This document shows, piece by piece, positions 19,116 through 27,381 of a stretch of 64,000 nucleotides of DNA; the stretch's first letter is position 1; each line of letters opens with the position of its first letter. This DNA is from Site-B1 sp963827785 (GTDB lineage Bacteria; Bacteroidota; Bacteroidia; Flavobacteriales; Flavobacteriaceae): the NCBI GenBank assembly GCA_963827785.1, contig CAWHCT010000023.1, positions 59,789 to 123,788 on the forward strand, read 5' to 3'. A program made the translations under genes and the position numbers. The notes beneath the pieces are model-generated. The model searched no databases. It saw only the letters and a program-made list of their open reading frames with translations, and was not told the origin of the DNA.

Positions 19116-19208
19116 CTATTTAATGTTCCTGATTTCTTTATATGCTTTTCGTAAGTCTTTAATTCTTCTTTCCCCAAAATAACATTCGTCTATTGCAGAA
19201 ATTATCAT
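19116..19208 (-). CDS. possible 30-residue peptide, unsupported by homology
   Basis: ATG at 19208 opens a 30-codon frame ending KAYKEIRNIK with a stop at 19116, seven bases after the frameshifted lipoprotein. The composition is basic and helical in its second half. It may be a remnant or non-coding. Listed only because nothing else explains this stretch. Confidence 0.18.
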   Translation of the reverse strand: MIISAIDECYFGERRIKDLRKAYKEIRNIK

Positions 19209-19214
19209 ATTGGA

Positions 19215-19438
19215 TCACGCTATAGCATCATCTAATGGAAGAATAGTATAAGTACCTTCCCCATATGGATTAACACTTATGCTAATTATGTTCCCTTTGT
19301 GACATACATCAATTTTTTGGTTCTCCTTTGCAGTAATACCTTCTGTTTTAGAAACTTCCTGAGGCAGTTCCTGAATGATCTCATTTTCACAAGCCATAAA
19401 GCCTGCAAATACTAATAATAGCAGTAATAATTTTTCAT
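19215..19438 (-). pseudogene. small lipoprotein with frameshifted signal peptide
   Basis: From a methionine at 19397 the frame reads ACENEIIQELPQEV, then KIDVCHKGNIISISVN. The bases just upstream in the same frame encode a perfect lipoprotein signal (KLLLLLLVFAGFMAC, lipobox Cys), but no start codon is in frame. The obvious ATG at 19438 is one base out: ATG is followed by five A's, and a sixth would give MKKLLLLLLVFAGFMAC. The VCHKGNxISISVN sequence is a motif seen in Bacteroidota surface proteins. Either the gene has lost one base in the A-tract or the sequence has a homopolymer error. Without restoration, translation might start at 19397, giving an unexported 60-residue product. Confidence 0.65.
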
Positions 19439-19669
19439 GATTATTTAGATTTAAAAATTAATATCGTGTTGTATTAATTAGAAAATCTACTTATGTGAAG
19501 ACACTTATTTAAAGGTAAGAAATGTTACAAATGTCACTTTATACGGCTTTTTATGAATATATTTTGTCTCATTATTGAGTATGATTTACTTTTTTAGTTT
19601 ACAATGAAATCAGAAGAGTTGTCTAATTGAAAGTATTTTATGACATATATTAATTTTATATAAAAAGAG

Positions 19670-19700
19670 AAAAGCCACCAGAATGAATCCAATGGCTTTT
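19670..19700 (+). terminator. orphan hairpin terminator
   Basis: AAAAGCCA / TGGCTTTT, 8-bp stem with a 15-nt loop. No gene on either side obviously needs it. Confidence 0.5.
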
Positions 19701-19814
19701 TGAGAATGATTAGAATTAGGATAGTAATCTACTGCATCAATATTTTAAATAACAATTTATCTACCTTTATGTTTTAGCTAGTGTGCGTAATGGTGTATGT
19801 AATTGGAAACAAAA

Positions 19815-19842
19815 AAGACTTCCAATCTCTTGAAAGTCTTGT
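19815..19842 (-). terminator. terminator downstream of tRNA fragment
   Basis: AAGACTTCCAA pairs with TTGAAAGTCTT, with one weak position. A flanking A run at its left would be the T-tract on the minus strand, correctly placed to end transcription of the tRNA fragment at 19851-19880. Confidence 0.55.
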
Positions 19843-19850
19843 TATTGTTG

Positions 19851-19880
19851 TGGAGAAGATCGGGCTTGAACCAACGACCT
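19851..19880 (-). tRNA. tRNA 3'-end fragment (T-arm and acceptor only)
   Basis: On the minus strand the sequence GTTGGTTCAAGCCCGAT has the invariant T-loop TTCRANY closed by a 5-bp stem. It continues into CTTCTCCA, a 3' acceptor strand. No D-arm or 5' acceptor (expected GGAGAAG) is present upstream, so the gene is broken. Such 3' halves are typical leftovers where an integrase used a tRNA end as its attachment site. Confidence 0.5.
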
Positions 19881-20010
19881 TTTTAGCCGTAATCAAGTGT
19901 TATTCTTTCTTGGTTTTAGAATAACTTAAACAACCTCAATCATTAATGTTGCATAGTTCAATAATCTGATGAATTTACTTTATTCAAAACTAATAAATAC
20001 CCATCAAAAA

Positions 20011-20037
20011 AGTTCGACTTTCGTCCCTTTGGCTCCA
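20011..20037 (+). other. tRNA or tmRNA 3'-end-like fragment
   Basis: The sequence GTTCGACTTTCGTCCC, then TTTGGCTCCA, resembles the T-loop through acceptor end of a tRNA or tmRNA. The stem is imperfect and no 5' half is present. A hairpin terminator follows at once. It lies 130 bp from, and opposite in direction to, the other fragment. Moderately speculative. Confidence 0.35.
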
Positions 20038-20042
20038 CAAAG

Positions 20043-20070
20043 AATCCTAGACTTACTGTTTAGGATTTTT
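20043..20070 (+). terminator. terminator after RNA-end fragment
   Basis: AATCCTA / TAGGATT 7-bp stem followed by seven or more T's. Confidence 0.65.
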
Positions 20071-20099
20071 TTGTTTATTACAGGCAATAAGATGCTTCG

Positions 20100-20369
20100 C
20101 TAATTGGATCTTGTTTCGATCTTTCCCAGAAAGTTCAGTATCAAAATCGAGAGACTAAATAAAATAAAAAGGATCCCTAGAACATTCCAATTATCTTCAA
20201 TATTTCTGAATATTCCATAAAAGAGAAAATAACTACCGTAAAAATACCAGAATACCTTTCTTAATTTTGATTTGGATTTTGTTGAGATTTTTTCCATTCT
20301 TAGTGATATAAAATGGGCTATACCTACCAGAAGAAAAATCGAAATCATTATAAACAAGCCTTTTTCCAT
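20100..20369 (-). CDS. small membrane protein, unknown function
   Basis: An 89-residue protein with three likely membrane helices (about 5-22, 40-57 and 63-82), separated by a basic loop (RMEKISTKSKSKLRK). It ends with GKIETRSN. I do not recognise a family. It is divergent from the nitroreductase and isolated from other genes. Confidence 0.6.
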   Translation of the reverse strand: MEKGLFIMISIFLLVGIAHFISLRMEKISTKSKSKLRKVFWYFYGSYFLFYGIFRNIEDNWNVLGILFILFSLSILILNFLGKIETRSN

Positions 20370-20476
20370 ATTTTAAAATTACAAATTATTCTGTTTCATT
20401 ATAGTCTAAAATTAATTCAAATTGTTCGTCTATTTTATACTAATATTACTTTCTTTATAAAATAGAATATTTCATC

Positions 20477-21205
20477 ATGGAAAAAACGGTTACAGAGGCA
20501 ATAAATTACAGACGTTCAGTAAGGGTTTATAAAGAAACACCTATTGATCGCCAAAAAGTTAAGCAGTGTTTAATAAATGCAACTCTAGCCCCAACCAGCA
20601 GTAATTTGCAGTTATGGGAATTCTATCATGTAACTGATAAGGAAATTCTTAATAATTTAGCAAAAGCCTGCATGAATCAAAGTGCAGCAAGGACCGCTCA
20701 ACAATTAGTAGTTGTAGTAGCCAATAAAAGATTATGGAGAAATCGTGCCAAAGCAAACATAGATTTTTTAAATACCGCTTTTGACAAACCTAATCTGGAA
20801 GAACGTTTACTAAAACGTAAAAAAATGGCTTTGTCATACTACAAAAAGTTAATACCAACTTTGTATTTAGATTTTTTAGGTATTCTTGGTTTTTTAAAAT
20901 ACTTCATCTTTCAAATTATTGGACTATTCCGACCTGTTTACAGGCAAACCAGAAAAAGTGATATGAGAATTGTAGCACATAAAAGTGCTGGATTGGCGGC
21001 TCAAAATTTTATGATAAGTATGGCGGCTGTAGGATACGACACTTGCCCAATGGAAGGTAGCGATACTCTACGAGTTAAAAAGATTCTTAAAATTCCCGGT
21101 AGTGCTGAAATTACAATGGTCATTGCCTGTGGAATAAGAGATGACTCCGGAATATACGGCCAAAGGTTCCGAGTTCCTTTTGAACAAGTTTACAAATTAA
21201 TATAA
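20477..21205 (+). CDS. nitroreductase-family FMN oxidoreductase
   Basis: A 242-residue flavoprotein of the nitroreductase superfamily. The N-terminal FMN-binding motif is YRRSVRVYKETPIDRQKV (about 12-29) and the second is LAPTSSNLQLWEF (about 36-48). The central AAQNFMISMAAVGYDTCPMEG near 174-194 is the usual conserved helix. An insert of about 50 residues at 85-150 contains a hydrophobic patch (DFLGILGFLKYFIFQIIGLF) that could contact the membrane, which is unusual for the family. Substrate unknown. It converges on the membrane protein at 21211 with only five bases between. Confidence 0.85.
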   Translation: MEKTVTEAINYRRSVRVYKETPIDRQKVKQCLINATLAPTSSNLQLWEFYHVTDKEILNNLAKACMNQSAARTAQQLVVVVANKRLWRNRAKANIDFLNTAFDKPNLEERLLKRKKMALSYYKKLIPTLYLDFLGILGFLKYFIFQIIGLFRPVYRQTRKSDMRIVAHKSAGLAAQNFMISMAAVGYDTCPMEGSDTLRVKKILKIPGSAEITMVIACGIRDDSGIYGQRFRVPFEQVYKLI

Positions 21206-21210
21206 GGCTT

Positions 21211-21903
21211 CTATTGCTTTGATAAAGCTTTGATTTTGTTGTCTTTTATTATTTTATAACCTATATAGATAAACAGTAATCCAATAAATTCGGTTATATA
21301 AAGCACTTCAACATATCCAGCTCTTGTAAATGAGCCGCCAATACCCGGCAAAAGCCCGCCAATAGCAATAAAAATATTACCTCTAAACGGGGCTTCTTTT
21401 ATACCCATTTTGTAATATTTGATAGCCGAGTAGATTGCTCCTCCCACCAAAAAAATAAAAGCATATAGGTTTATTAAAGGAGAAAAGTAACGTACCCAAG
21501 TCCAGCTAAAAACCTTTCCCGTCAATTTCCCATCAAATGGATTAGGCAGCTCAATTGGTGAAAGAATTACAAAAATTGAGGCAATTAGGATCAATGTTAC
21601 AAAAATGATTGTTGTTGAATTAGCGAATTTTCGGTTCATCAACAAGTAAACACTTCCTTGAGCTAATGGAAAACCTCCAAGTAAAGCTCCCACAATATAC
21701 CAGTACCTTAAATTTATTTCACTCCAACCTACCAGAACATTAATACTTTCTGCAAGAGTACCTAGTCCAAATGTTAATACACCAATTGCCCACCATAATA
21801 AATATTTGGTTCTTTTTAGTAGGTAGTGATTATATATTTCTTTAAAAAAATATATCGAAAAAATGGTTGTTAGAATTGGTATATACTCTGGTATTGTATT
21901 CAT
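21211..21903 (-). CDS. integral membrane protein with about seven helices, unknown
   Basis: A 230-residue protein that is almost entirely hydrophobic, with roughly seven membrane helices and short loops. A periplasmic-looking loop (SPIELPNPFDGKLTGKVFSW) lies in the middle. No catalytic or transport motif stands out and I do not recognise the family. It lies beyond the terminator that ends the HmuY operon, so it is probably transcribed separately. Confidence 0.65.
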   Translation of the reverse strand: MNTIPEYIPILTTIFSIYFFKEIYNHYLLKRTKYLLWWAIGVLTFGLGTLAESINVLVGWSEINLRYWYIVGALLGGFPLAQGSVYLLMNRKFANSTTIIFVTLILIASIFVILSPIELPNPFDGKLTGKVFSWTWVRYFSPLINLYAFIFLVGGAIYSAIKYYKMGIKEAPFRGNIFIAIGGLLPGIGGSFTRAGYVEVLYITEFIGLLFIYIGYKIIKDNKIKALSKQ

Positions 21904-21932
21904 TTATTGTAGCAGAATTACATCAATTAATT

Positions 21933-21959
21933 AAAACCCCAAACAATGTTTGGGGTTTT
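21933..21959. terminator. terminator after the hmuY-like gene
   Basis: Perfect 12-bp stem AAAACCCCAAAC / GTTTGGGGTTTT with a 3-nt loop, flanked by T's. It lies 30 bp after the HmuY-like gene on its strand. Confidence 0.9.
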
Positions 21960-21989
21960 TCATAATAATTATGTTAAATATTGGGATAC

Positions 21990-22625
21990 CTATTCAAATG
22001 TTGTTTCACCGTCGTTAGGCTGATATGCAAAATCAAATGTGTAATATCTCGCATCATTAGCAGCAGCTTCAGCTGAAATTTCTTCAGGAGCATCTTTGTA
22101 ATAACTTAGAATCTCCAGTTTTGCATATTTGCCATCACGTGTTCTGACGACAATTACCTTTCCTGCCGTTGGAAGTATCAAATGATTTGGTGGTCCTGTA
22201 TAAGTATACCAATCTGCAAGTACATAGCCATTAACTGAATCTTGTTCCAAATTTGAAGTATTAACGGATACTACACCAGCAAAAGTCCCATTAGCAATAT
22301 ATGCAGCTGCATCGCCATTTCTTTCAGGTTCGTCGGTTGCTCCATAAGAAACGCCTCCATTGATTATAATTGATGTTCCTCTGAATGCTATGTCCCAATC
22401 AGTATCACTTGTTGTTGTAGCGCCTGAAGAAAAATCAAACTTGGTAAATGCGCCTGAAATCGGAATTGGATTTCCCATTTGGTCCATTCCACCTTCTTGA
22501 GGTGCATAAAGATTTAAAACTGTTTCAGATTCTACTTCTAAAATTACCGGATCATCATCGTCATTGCTACATGAACTGAATCCGATAAAAATTGCTAATA
22601 ATGTTAATAATTTAATTGTTTTCAT
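21990..22625 (-). CDS. HmuY-family heme-binding lipoprotein
   Basis: A 211-residue surface lipoprotein. The lipobox is FIGFSSC (Cys about residue 19), followed by an acidic SNDDDD tail that favours export to the cell surface in Bacteroidota. The HmuY core is recognisable: KFDFSSGATTTSDTDWDIAF near 65-85 and DARYYTFDFAYQ near the end. In Porphyromonas HmuY captures heme and passes it to the receptor HmuR. Here the TonB receptor gene lies directly upstream on the same strand with a 105-bp gap, giving the equivalent pair in reverse gene order. Confidence 0.85.
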   Translation of the reverse strand: MKTIKLLTLLAIFIGFSSCSNDDDDPVILEVESETVLNLYAPQEGGMDQMGNPIPISGAFTKFDFSSGATTTSDTDWDIAFRGTSIIINGGVSYGATDEPERNGDAAAYIANGTFAGVVSVNTSNLEQDSVNGYVLADWYTYTGPPNHLILPTAGKVIVVRTRDGKYAKLEILSYYKDAPEEISAEAAANDARYYTFDFAYQPNDGETTFE

Positions 22626-22730
22626 TTGTTTGTATTTATTGATTTTTAATTGTCAAATGTAACTCGCCAATAATCATTTCTTTATGTGAGAAAATTTTAT
22701 CATGCTCGTTTCATAGTTTATAAATATTTA

Positions 22731-24839
22731 TTAAAATTGAATGTTAAGTTTCGTATAAATTATTCTACCAGGAATATTGCCAATGAATACTACATCAAAT
22801 TCTGATTCCGGGATATCTGTAAAATCAAAAATATTATCGATGCCTAATCCCAATTCAAAATTCTTGTAAAAGGTCTTGTTAACAGCCCAGTTCCAAATAC
22901 TATAGGCTTCTACAAAATCATCATATTTATCAAGATAGGTATTGCTATTGGTGTCGAACAGACCATATTTGCTTCTGTAAGTCCCTCTTAGGTTTGTGCT
23001 TAGATTCAGTTTATCAAAGGAATAGTACACTTTTATATTTGCCATATGTCTGGACCTGTTGAATAATCCGAAATAATCATTCTCATCCAGTTGAAAAGAT
23101 GGTGAACCAGGAACACTTGCAAAGGCTTCTCCATTGTTAAAAAGGTCCTGTGCCGCCTTATCTTTAGCAAACAGTAATTGGTATCCTCCTGAAATTTTTA
23201 ACTCACTTGTAGGCTTCCAGGAAGTATTGACCTCTAATCCCTGGGTAAATGCTCTGTTTACATTGTAATAACTGTACACTCCGGAACCATTATTTTTGTT
23301 GGCTATAAGTTGTGTGTCAATAAGATCCTGAATATCATTTCTGAATACATTTAATTCGACCTTAACTTCTGATACCGGATTATAACTGAATCCTATATTA
23401 AACCCAACCGAATTCTCTGGTCTTAAGGAACCCTCAAAAACTGATAAAGGCACAACTATGTCATTTTCACTTTCAATCTCTCCATTAGCAATCATTTCCG
23501 GGATTCTTGTAGTGACCGTATTGTAACCTAAAATGGTGTATCCTGCAAATCCTGAAAAGTCAAAATAAAGTTGCCTAAAATCAGGTGCTTTAAATCCATA
23601 TCCAATCGATCCTTTTAGTGCTAACTTGTCATTTAATTCATATCTAAAGGCCGCTTTTGGGCTAAATTGTGATTCATACTCGCTGTGCTTATCAAATCGT
23701 GCACCCAAAATAATATTTAATTTATCTCTTATATCCACATCATATTGAAGATATATATAAGGTGAATTAAATATTGGATCTATATTGAAATCTGTTCTCT
23801 CAAGGGTTTCATAATCTAGGCCTATCCCTCCTATAAATGATGTTGTTTCATTCGGGTTATAAGTTGCACGAATTTCCGGCCTGATCAATATTTCATTGTA
23901 ATCGCTGGCACTTAAAAAGGAATTATCAGCAACAGTATTTAAATAGTCTTCAGCCTTATATCTTGTGGCGTAAAATTCAAAATAACTGCTCCATTTATCA
24001 CTATATGTATGATGCAACTTTGCATGCGCATTCCATTCATTCACTTTAATTTCTCCGGCTTCATCTTCGGTAGGAACATAATCCTGATCCTGAGTAAAAT
24101 ATCTGCCGGAAACATAGAGTTCTGTGCTTTCATTCAGGTCATAATTAAGCTTTGTATTAAAGGTATAGTTAGTGTAAGGATCAATGGTATTGACGTCTAC
24201 AGCATTAATTAAATTGTAGCCATCACTGCTGTTCCTGTTGACAAAGGCTCCTATAGAATATTTTTCCTTTTTAAAGTCAAGATTTAAATTGGTGTCATGA
24301 GTATTGAATGTCCCATAGTTATAATTCAACTCTCCTTTAAATCCTTTTTTAGTGGGATTTTCTGTTATTATGTTGATAACCCCTCCCAAAGCCTCACTGC
24401 CATATAGACTAGAAGATGCTCCTTTAACAATTTCTATTTGTTTAATATTTCCTAATGCAACTCGACTAATATCCAAAGTTCCGGCAGAACGCCCAACCAA
24501 AGGCACACCATCAATAAGAACTAGCGTATATTCTGAATCCAGGCCCTGCATTTGAATGCCCTCTCCACCAATGAAATTCTGAACAGTTATCAAGCCTGTT
24601 TGTTCATTCAAAATGTTATTTAACCGAATCCTATTCGCTTGCTTTAATTCTGTTTGTGATACAATTTGAGCGGGCAATGGTAATGAAGAAAGCTGCCTGT
24701 AGGTTCTTGTAGCTGTAATAATTACTTCATCAAGCTTTTGCTCGATGACAGTATCTTTTAATTTGATCTGGGCAAGACTGAAAGTCATACCAGACAGAAA
24801 TAAAAGAATGGATAATTTTAAATGTTTTTTCTTTTTCAT
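22731..24839 (-). CDS. TonB-dependent receptor, probable heme/iron uptake (HmuR-like)
   Basis: A 702-residue outer-membrane receptor with signal peptide ending near FSLAQ, a TonB-box-like stretch (KLDEVIITATR, about 33-45), a plug domain to about 150 (QMQGLDSEYTLVLIDGVPLV, then GASSSLYGSEALGGVINIIT) and a barrel ending in YTKLNIQF, whose terminal Phe is typical. It lacks the N-terminal CarboxypepD-like domain of SusC types, so a siderophore or heme receptor is favoured. Pairing with an HmuY lipoprotein and divergence from a PchR-like regulator support iron or heme. The promoter region holds a long palindrome likely to be an operator. Confidence 0.9.
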   Translation of the reverse strand: MKKKKHLKLSILLFLSGMTFSLAQIKLKDTVIEQKLDEVIITATRTYRQLSSLPLPAQIVSQTELKQANRIRLNNILNEQTGLITVQNFIGGEGIQMQGLDSEYTLVLIDGVPLVGRSAGTLDISRVALGNIKQIEIVKGASSSLYGSEALGGVINIITENPTKKGFKGELNYNYGTFNTHDTNLNLDFKKEKYSIGAFVNRNSSDGYNLINAVDVNTIDPYTNYTFNTKLNYDLNESTELYVSGRYFTQDQDYVPTEDEAGEIKVNEWNAHAKLHHTYSDKWSSYFEFYATRYKAEDYLNTVADNSFLSASDYNEILIRPEIRATYNPNETTSFIGGIGLDYETLERTDFNIDPIFNSPYIYLQYDVDIRDKLNIILGARFDKHSEYESQFSPKAAFRYELNDKLALKGSIGYGFKAPDFRQLYFDFSGFAGYTILGYNTVTTRIPEMIANGEIESENDIVVPLSVFEGSLRPENSVGFNIGFSYNPVSEVKVELNVFRNDIQDLIDTQLIANKNNGSGVYSYYNVNRAFTQGLEVNTSWKPTSELKISGGYQLLFAKDKAAQDLFNNGEAFASVPGSPSFQLDENDYFGLFNRSRHMANIKVYYSFDKLNLSTNLRGTYRSKYGLFDTNSNTYLDKYDDFVEAYSIWNWAVNKTFYKNFELGLGIDNIFDFTDIPESEFDVVFIGNIPGRIIYTKLNIQF

Positions 24840-24853
24840 ATTAAAAACAAGTG

Positions 24854-24887
24854 CGAAAATACTTCGTTATTTTTTTAAAAAATAACG
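24854..24887 (-). promoter_or_regulatory. receptor promoter with overlapping perfect palindrome
   Basis: On the minus strand TATTTTCG (24861-24854) resembles the TAnnTTTG -7 element. Immediately upstream is a perfect 11-bp inverted repeat (CGTTATTTTTT / AAAAAATAACG, 24865-24887), placed between the -7 and -33 positions. That is a standard operator position for a repressor such as Fur. The binding protein is inferred, not shown. Confidence 0.5.
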
Positions 24888-24902
24888 CTTAAAGAAATTT
24901 AA

Positions 24903-25026
24903 GTATCGATATAATATAATTTCTACTTTATTCGCTATAATCACTGTAAAATAAGTATATTTGAAGCGTTTATAATATGATTTTTATCATTAGGTATTAA
25001 TTATTTTTTTTCAAATATATCGATAC
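24903..25026. promoter_or_regulatory. paired TATCGATA operators in divergent promoter region
   Basis: GTATCGATATA at 24903-24913 and its exact reverse complement TATATCGATAC at 25016-25026 flank the divergent promoter region. Each contains the 8-bp palindrome TATCGATA. One copy is upstream of the receptor promoter and the other lies just before the AraC regulator ATG. A consensus-like -7 (TATATTTG, 24956-24963) for the regulator gene is between them. These are good candidates for the regulator's binding sites. Confidence 0.5.
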
Positions 25027-25029
25027 AAT

Positions 25030-25878
25030 ATGACCAAGGAATTAATTATTGAAGAAGGGTTTAGCCTTGTCAAACTAGAAAATGACTCACAAGATGTTAT
25101 TAAATATCAAAGGGAAGTTAATAATACCTTTATTCAGTTGCATTTTTGCATAAAAAATAACACCAAACTTCATTTTGGGCCTCATTATTCTTTAGATGTA
25201 AAAGAAAATAATTCACTCCTATTGTATAATCCAAATCAAAATTTACCTATAAATCTTAGTTTAGAGCCTAATTCTAAACAAGTCATTCTAATCATTGCAA
25301 TAAAAGTTTTTCATTCTTTCTTTTCACAGGTTGCAGATTTTATACACTTCCTGGATGATGAAAATAAGGATAAGAAATATTATTTGGACAAAGAGTTGAC
25401 CCCGTCAGAAATATTGGTCTTGAATCAAATTTGCAATGACAATATGCATGAATCGCTTCAAAAACTTTATACAAAAGGCAAGGTGTTCGAACTGTTAAGT
25501 CTGTACTTTAATAAAAATGAAGATAGTGATCAGAGTTGTCCGTTCCTTGATGATGAGGAAAACGTGGATAAAATAAAAAAAGTAAAACAAATAGTCATAA
25601 ACAATATGTCTGAACCACCTTCATTACATGATCTCGCAAAAGAAGTTGGATTGACACTACCTAAATTAAACGATGGTTTTAAGCATATTTATGGCGATTC
25701 TATCTTTAATTTCCTTCTGGATTATAAATTGGAATATGCCAGAAAAATGTTGTTGTCTAAAAAACACAATGTTTCTGAGATCAGTTTACAAGTAGGCTAC
25801 AGTACTGCCAGCCATTTTATTGCTGCCTTTAAAAAGAAGTATGGCACTACTCCCAAGCAATATATGATGAGTCTATAA
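25030..25878 (+). CDS. AraC-family regulator, PchR-like
   Basis: A 282-residue transcription regulator. The C-terminal third is a double helix-turn-helix AraC domain (about 190-282): MSEPPSLHDLAKEVGLTLPK, then FLLDYKLEYARKMLL, ISLQVGYSTASHFIAAFKKK and YGTTPKQY. The N-terminal ligand domain contains LHFCIKNNTKLHFGPHYSLD, resembling PchR-type regulators that sense ferric siderophores. It is divergent from the TonB receptor/HmuY pair, so control of that uptake system is the likely job. Paired palindromes in the shared promoter region could be its sites. Ligand unknown. Confidence 0.88.
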   Translation: MTKELIIEEGFSLVKLENDSQDVIKYQREVNNTFIQLHFCIKNNTKLHFGPHYSLDVKENNSLLLYNPNQNLPINLSLEPNSKQVILIIAIKVFHSFFSQVADFIHFLDDENKDKKYYLDKELTPSEILVLNQICNDNMHESLQKLYTKGKVFELLSLYFNKNEDSDQSCPFLDDEENVDKIKKVKQIVINNMSEPPSLHDLAKEVGLTLPKLNDGFKHIYGDSIFNFLLDYKLEYARKMLLSKKHNVSEISLQVGYSTASHFIAAFKKKYGTTPKQYMMSL

Positions 25879-25977
25879 CAGATTTCGAGACTACCAGATT
25901 TAAGTTTTTATTATAACAGTTTTGTAAACTTTTATTTATTTTCACGTCTTATAGAAAATCTGTGAAAACCTAAAAGC

Positions 25978-26312
25978 ATGCAAAAGACATATTATGATCC
26001 TGCCGATTTAAAAAAATTCGGAAATATTTCTGAGTGGAATGAAGAATTAGGTGCCAAATTCTTTGAATACTATAATAAAGTCTTTGAAGAAGGTGCTCTT
26101 TCTGCAAGGGAAAAATCTTTAATAGCTTTAGCAGTGGCACATACCATACAATGTCCTTACTGCATTGATGCCTATACGGCGATGGATTAAAAAGAGGGAT
26201 TACCAAAGAAGAAATGATGGAAGCCTTGCATGTGGCTGCTGCTATTCGTGGAGGCGCCTCACTTGTACATGGCGTTCAAATGATGAATAAGGTGAATAAA
26301 TTGGATATGTAA
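25978..26312 (+). pseudogene. arsenosugar-associated AhpD/CMD-like protein, frameshifted
   Basis: The frame from ATG 25978 reads YYDPADLKKFGNISEWNEEL and then CPYCIDAYT, the redox CxxC helix of the AhpD/carboxymuconolactone-decarboxylase fold. It stops early at 26190. The next frame continues the same family without a break: GDGLKRGITKEEMMEALHVA, then AAIRGGASLVHGVQMMNKVN, to a stop at 26312. Loss of one base near 26177 (inside TATACGGCGATGG) explains the break. Restored, it is about 111 residues, normal for the peroxidase-like protein that accompanies ArsS. Either a recent pseudogene or a sequence error. It lies three bases before arsS. Confidence 0.85.
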
Positions 26313-26315
26313 TTT

Positions 26316-27371
26316 ATGAAATTAAAATCCTTACATAAACGCCACAATGAACTGGCAAATGCCAAAAGGCAGCTTGAAATATTATCCAACGGAATCTTTC
26401 AAACGAAAGATTTACCAAGATTTAAAGATAAAATAGCTGAAACCGGACAATTCCCGTTAAAACCTAAAAAAATTGAGATCCTTCAAATAAACGTTGGCTA
26501 CATGTGTAACCAGGTTTGTGCCCATTGTCACGTAGATGCTGGTCCCGACAGACAGGAAATAATGACCAGAGAAACCATGCAACACTGTTTGAATGTCATT
26601 AAAAAAACAGAAGCTCATACTTTAGATCTTACCGGGGGAGCACCGGAAATGAATCCTAATTTCAGGTGGTTTGTTGAAGAAGCCTCCAAAATTGGCGTAG
26701 AGGATTTTATTGTCCGTTCTAATCTCACTATTATTAAATCAAATAAAAAATATCAGGATCTGCCGGAATTTTTCAAAAAACACAATATCCATGTTGTATC
26801 CTCAATGCCGCATTGGACAAGAGGAAAAACAGATAAGCAGAGAGGTGACGGTGTTTTTGATAAGTCAATTCAAGCTCTCCAGGAACTGAATGCAGTTGGT
26901 TATGGAATTCCTGAAAGTGGGCTAAAATTGGATCTTGTTTATAATCCGTCAGGTGCATTTTTGCCTGGAGATCAAATAGCTTTGGAGAATGATTTCAAAA
27001 AAGCCCTGAAAGACGATTTTGGAATACAGTTCAATAATTTATTCACTATAACCAATCTGCCAATTAGCAGGTTTTTAGATTATCTTATTGCTTCTGAAAA
27101 TTATGAAGATTACATGTATTCACTTGTTGAAGCATATAATCCTTCAGCAGTCCAAAACGTCATGTGTAAAAACACCATATCTGTTAGCTGGGATGGATGG
27201 CTATATGACTGTGATTTTAATCAAATGCTGGAGCTTAAAGTGGATAGCAAGGTACAGCATATAAGCCAATACAATGAAACCCTGCTTCAAAATAGAAACG
27301 TTGTAATCTCACAGCATTGTTATGGTTGCGCAGCAGGAGCGGGAAGCAGTTGTCAAGGAACTGTTGCCTAA
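26316..27371 (+). CDS. arsS: arsenosugar biosynthesis radical SAM protein ArsS
   Basis: A 351-residue radical SAM enzyme. The Fe-S cluster motif is CNQVCAHC (CxxxCxxC) near residues 63-70, preceded by LQINVGYM and followed by HVDAGPDRQEIM, a hallmark of this family. The GGE-like SAM site appears as LDLTGGAPEMNP near 105. A second Cys-rich region ends the protein (CDFNQ, then CYGCAAGAGSSCQG), typical of ArsS. ArsS acts on dimethylarsinous acid and SAM to make the 5'-deoxyadenosyl arsenic nucleoside that leads to arsenosugars. The neighbours are the usual partners, but no ArsM methyltransferase is in the window. Confidence 0.93.
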   Translation: MKLKSLHKRHNELANAKRQLEILSNGIFQTKDLPRFKDKIAETGQFPLKPKKIEILQINVGYMCNQVCAHCHVDAGPDRQEIMTRETMQHCLNVIKKTEAHTLDLTGGAPEMNPNFRWFVEEASKIGVEDFIVRSNLTIIKSNKKYQDLPEFFKKHNIHVVSSMPHWTRGKTDKQRGDGVFDKSIQALQELNAVGYGIPESGLKLDLVYNPSGAFLPGDQIALENDFKKALKDDFGIQFNNLFTITNLPISRFLDYLIASENYEDYMYSLVEAYNPSAVQNVMCKNTISVSWDGWLYDCDFNQMLELKVDSKVQHISQYNETLLQNRNVVISQHCYGCAAGAGSSCQGTVA

Positions 27372-27381
27372 TTTTTTTAAT

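Larger units (their letters stand above)
19439..20099. other. gene-poor stretch with orphan terminators and tRNA-end fragments
   Basis: No open frame worth calling. The stretch holds a hairpin terminator at 19670-19700, another at about 19815-19842, a minus-strand tRNA 3'-end fragment at 19851-19880, an 8-bp inverted repeat (GTTATTCT / AGAATAAC) at 19899-19925, a plus-strand tRNA/tmRNA-like 3' fragment near 20011-20037 and a terminator at 20043-20070. This reads as debris of past integration and excision at stable-RNA genes. Confidence 0.55.

Noticed and set aside
19780..19925. Short peptide across the tRNA fragment (contains GLEPTT)
   Set aside because: Such peptides arise when tRNA sequence is translated; the RNA fragment explains it better.
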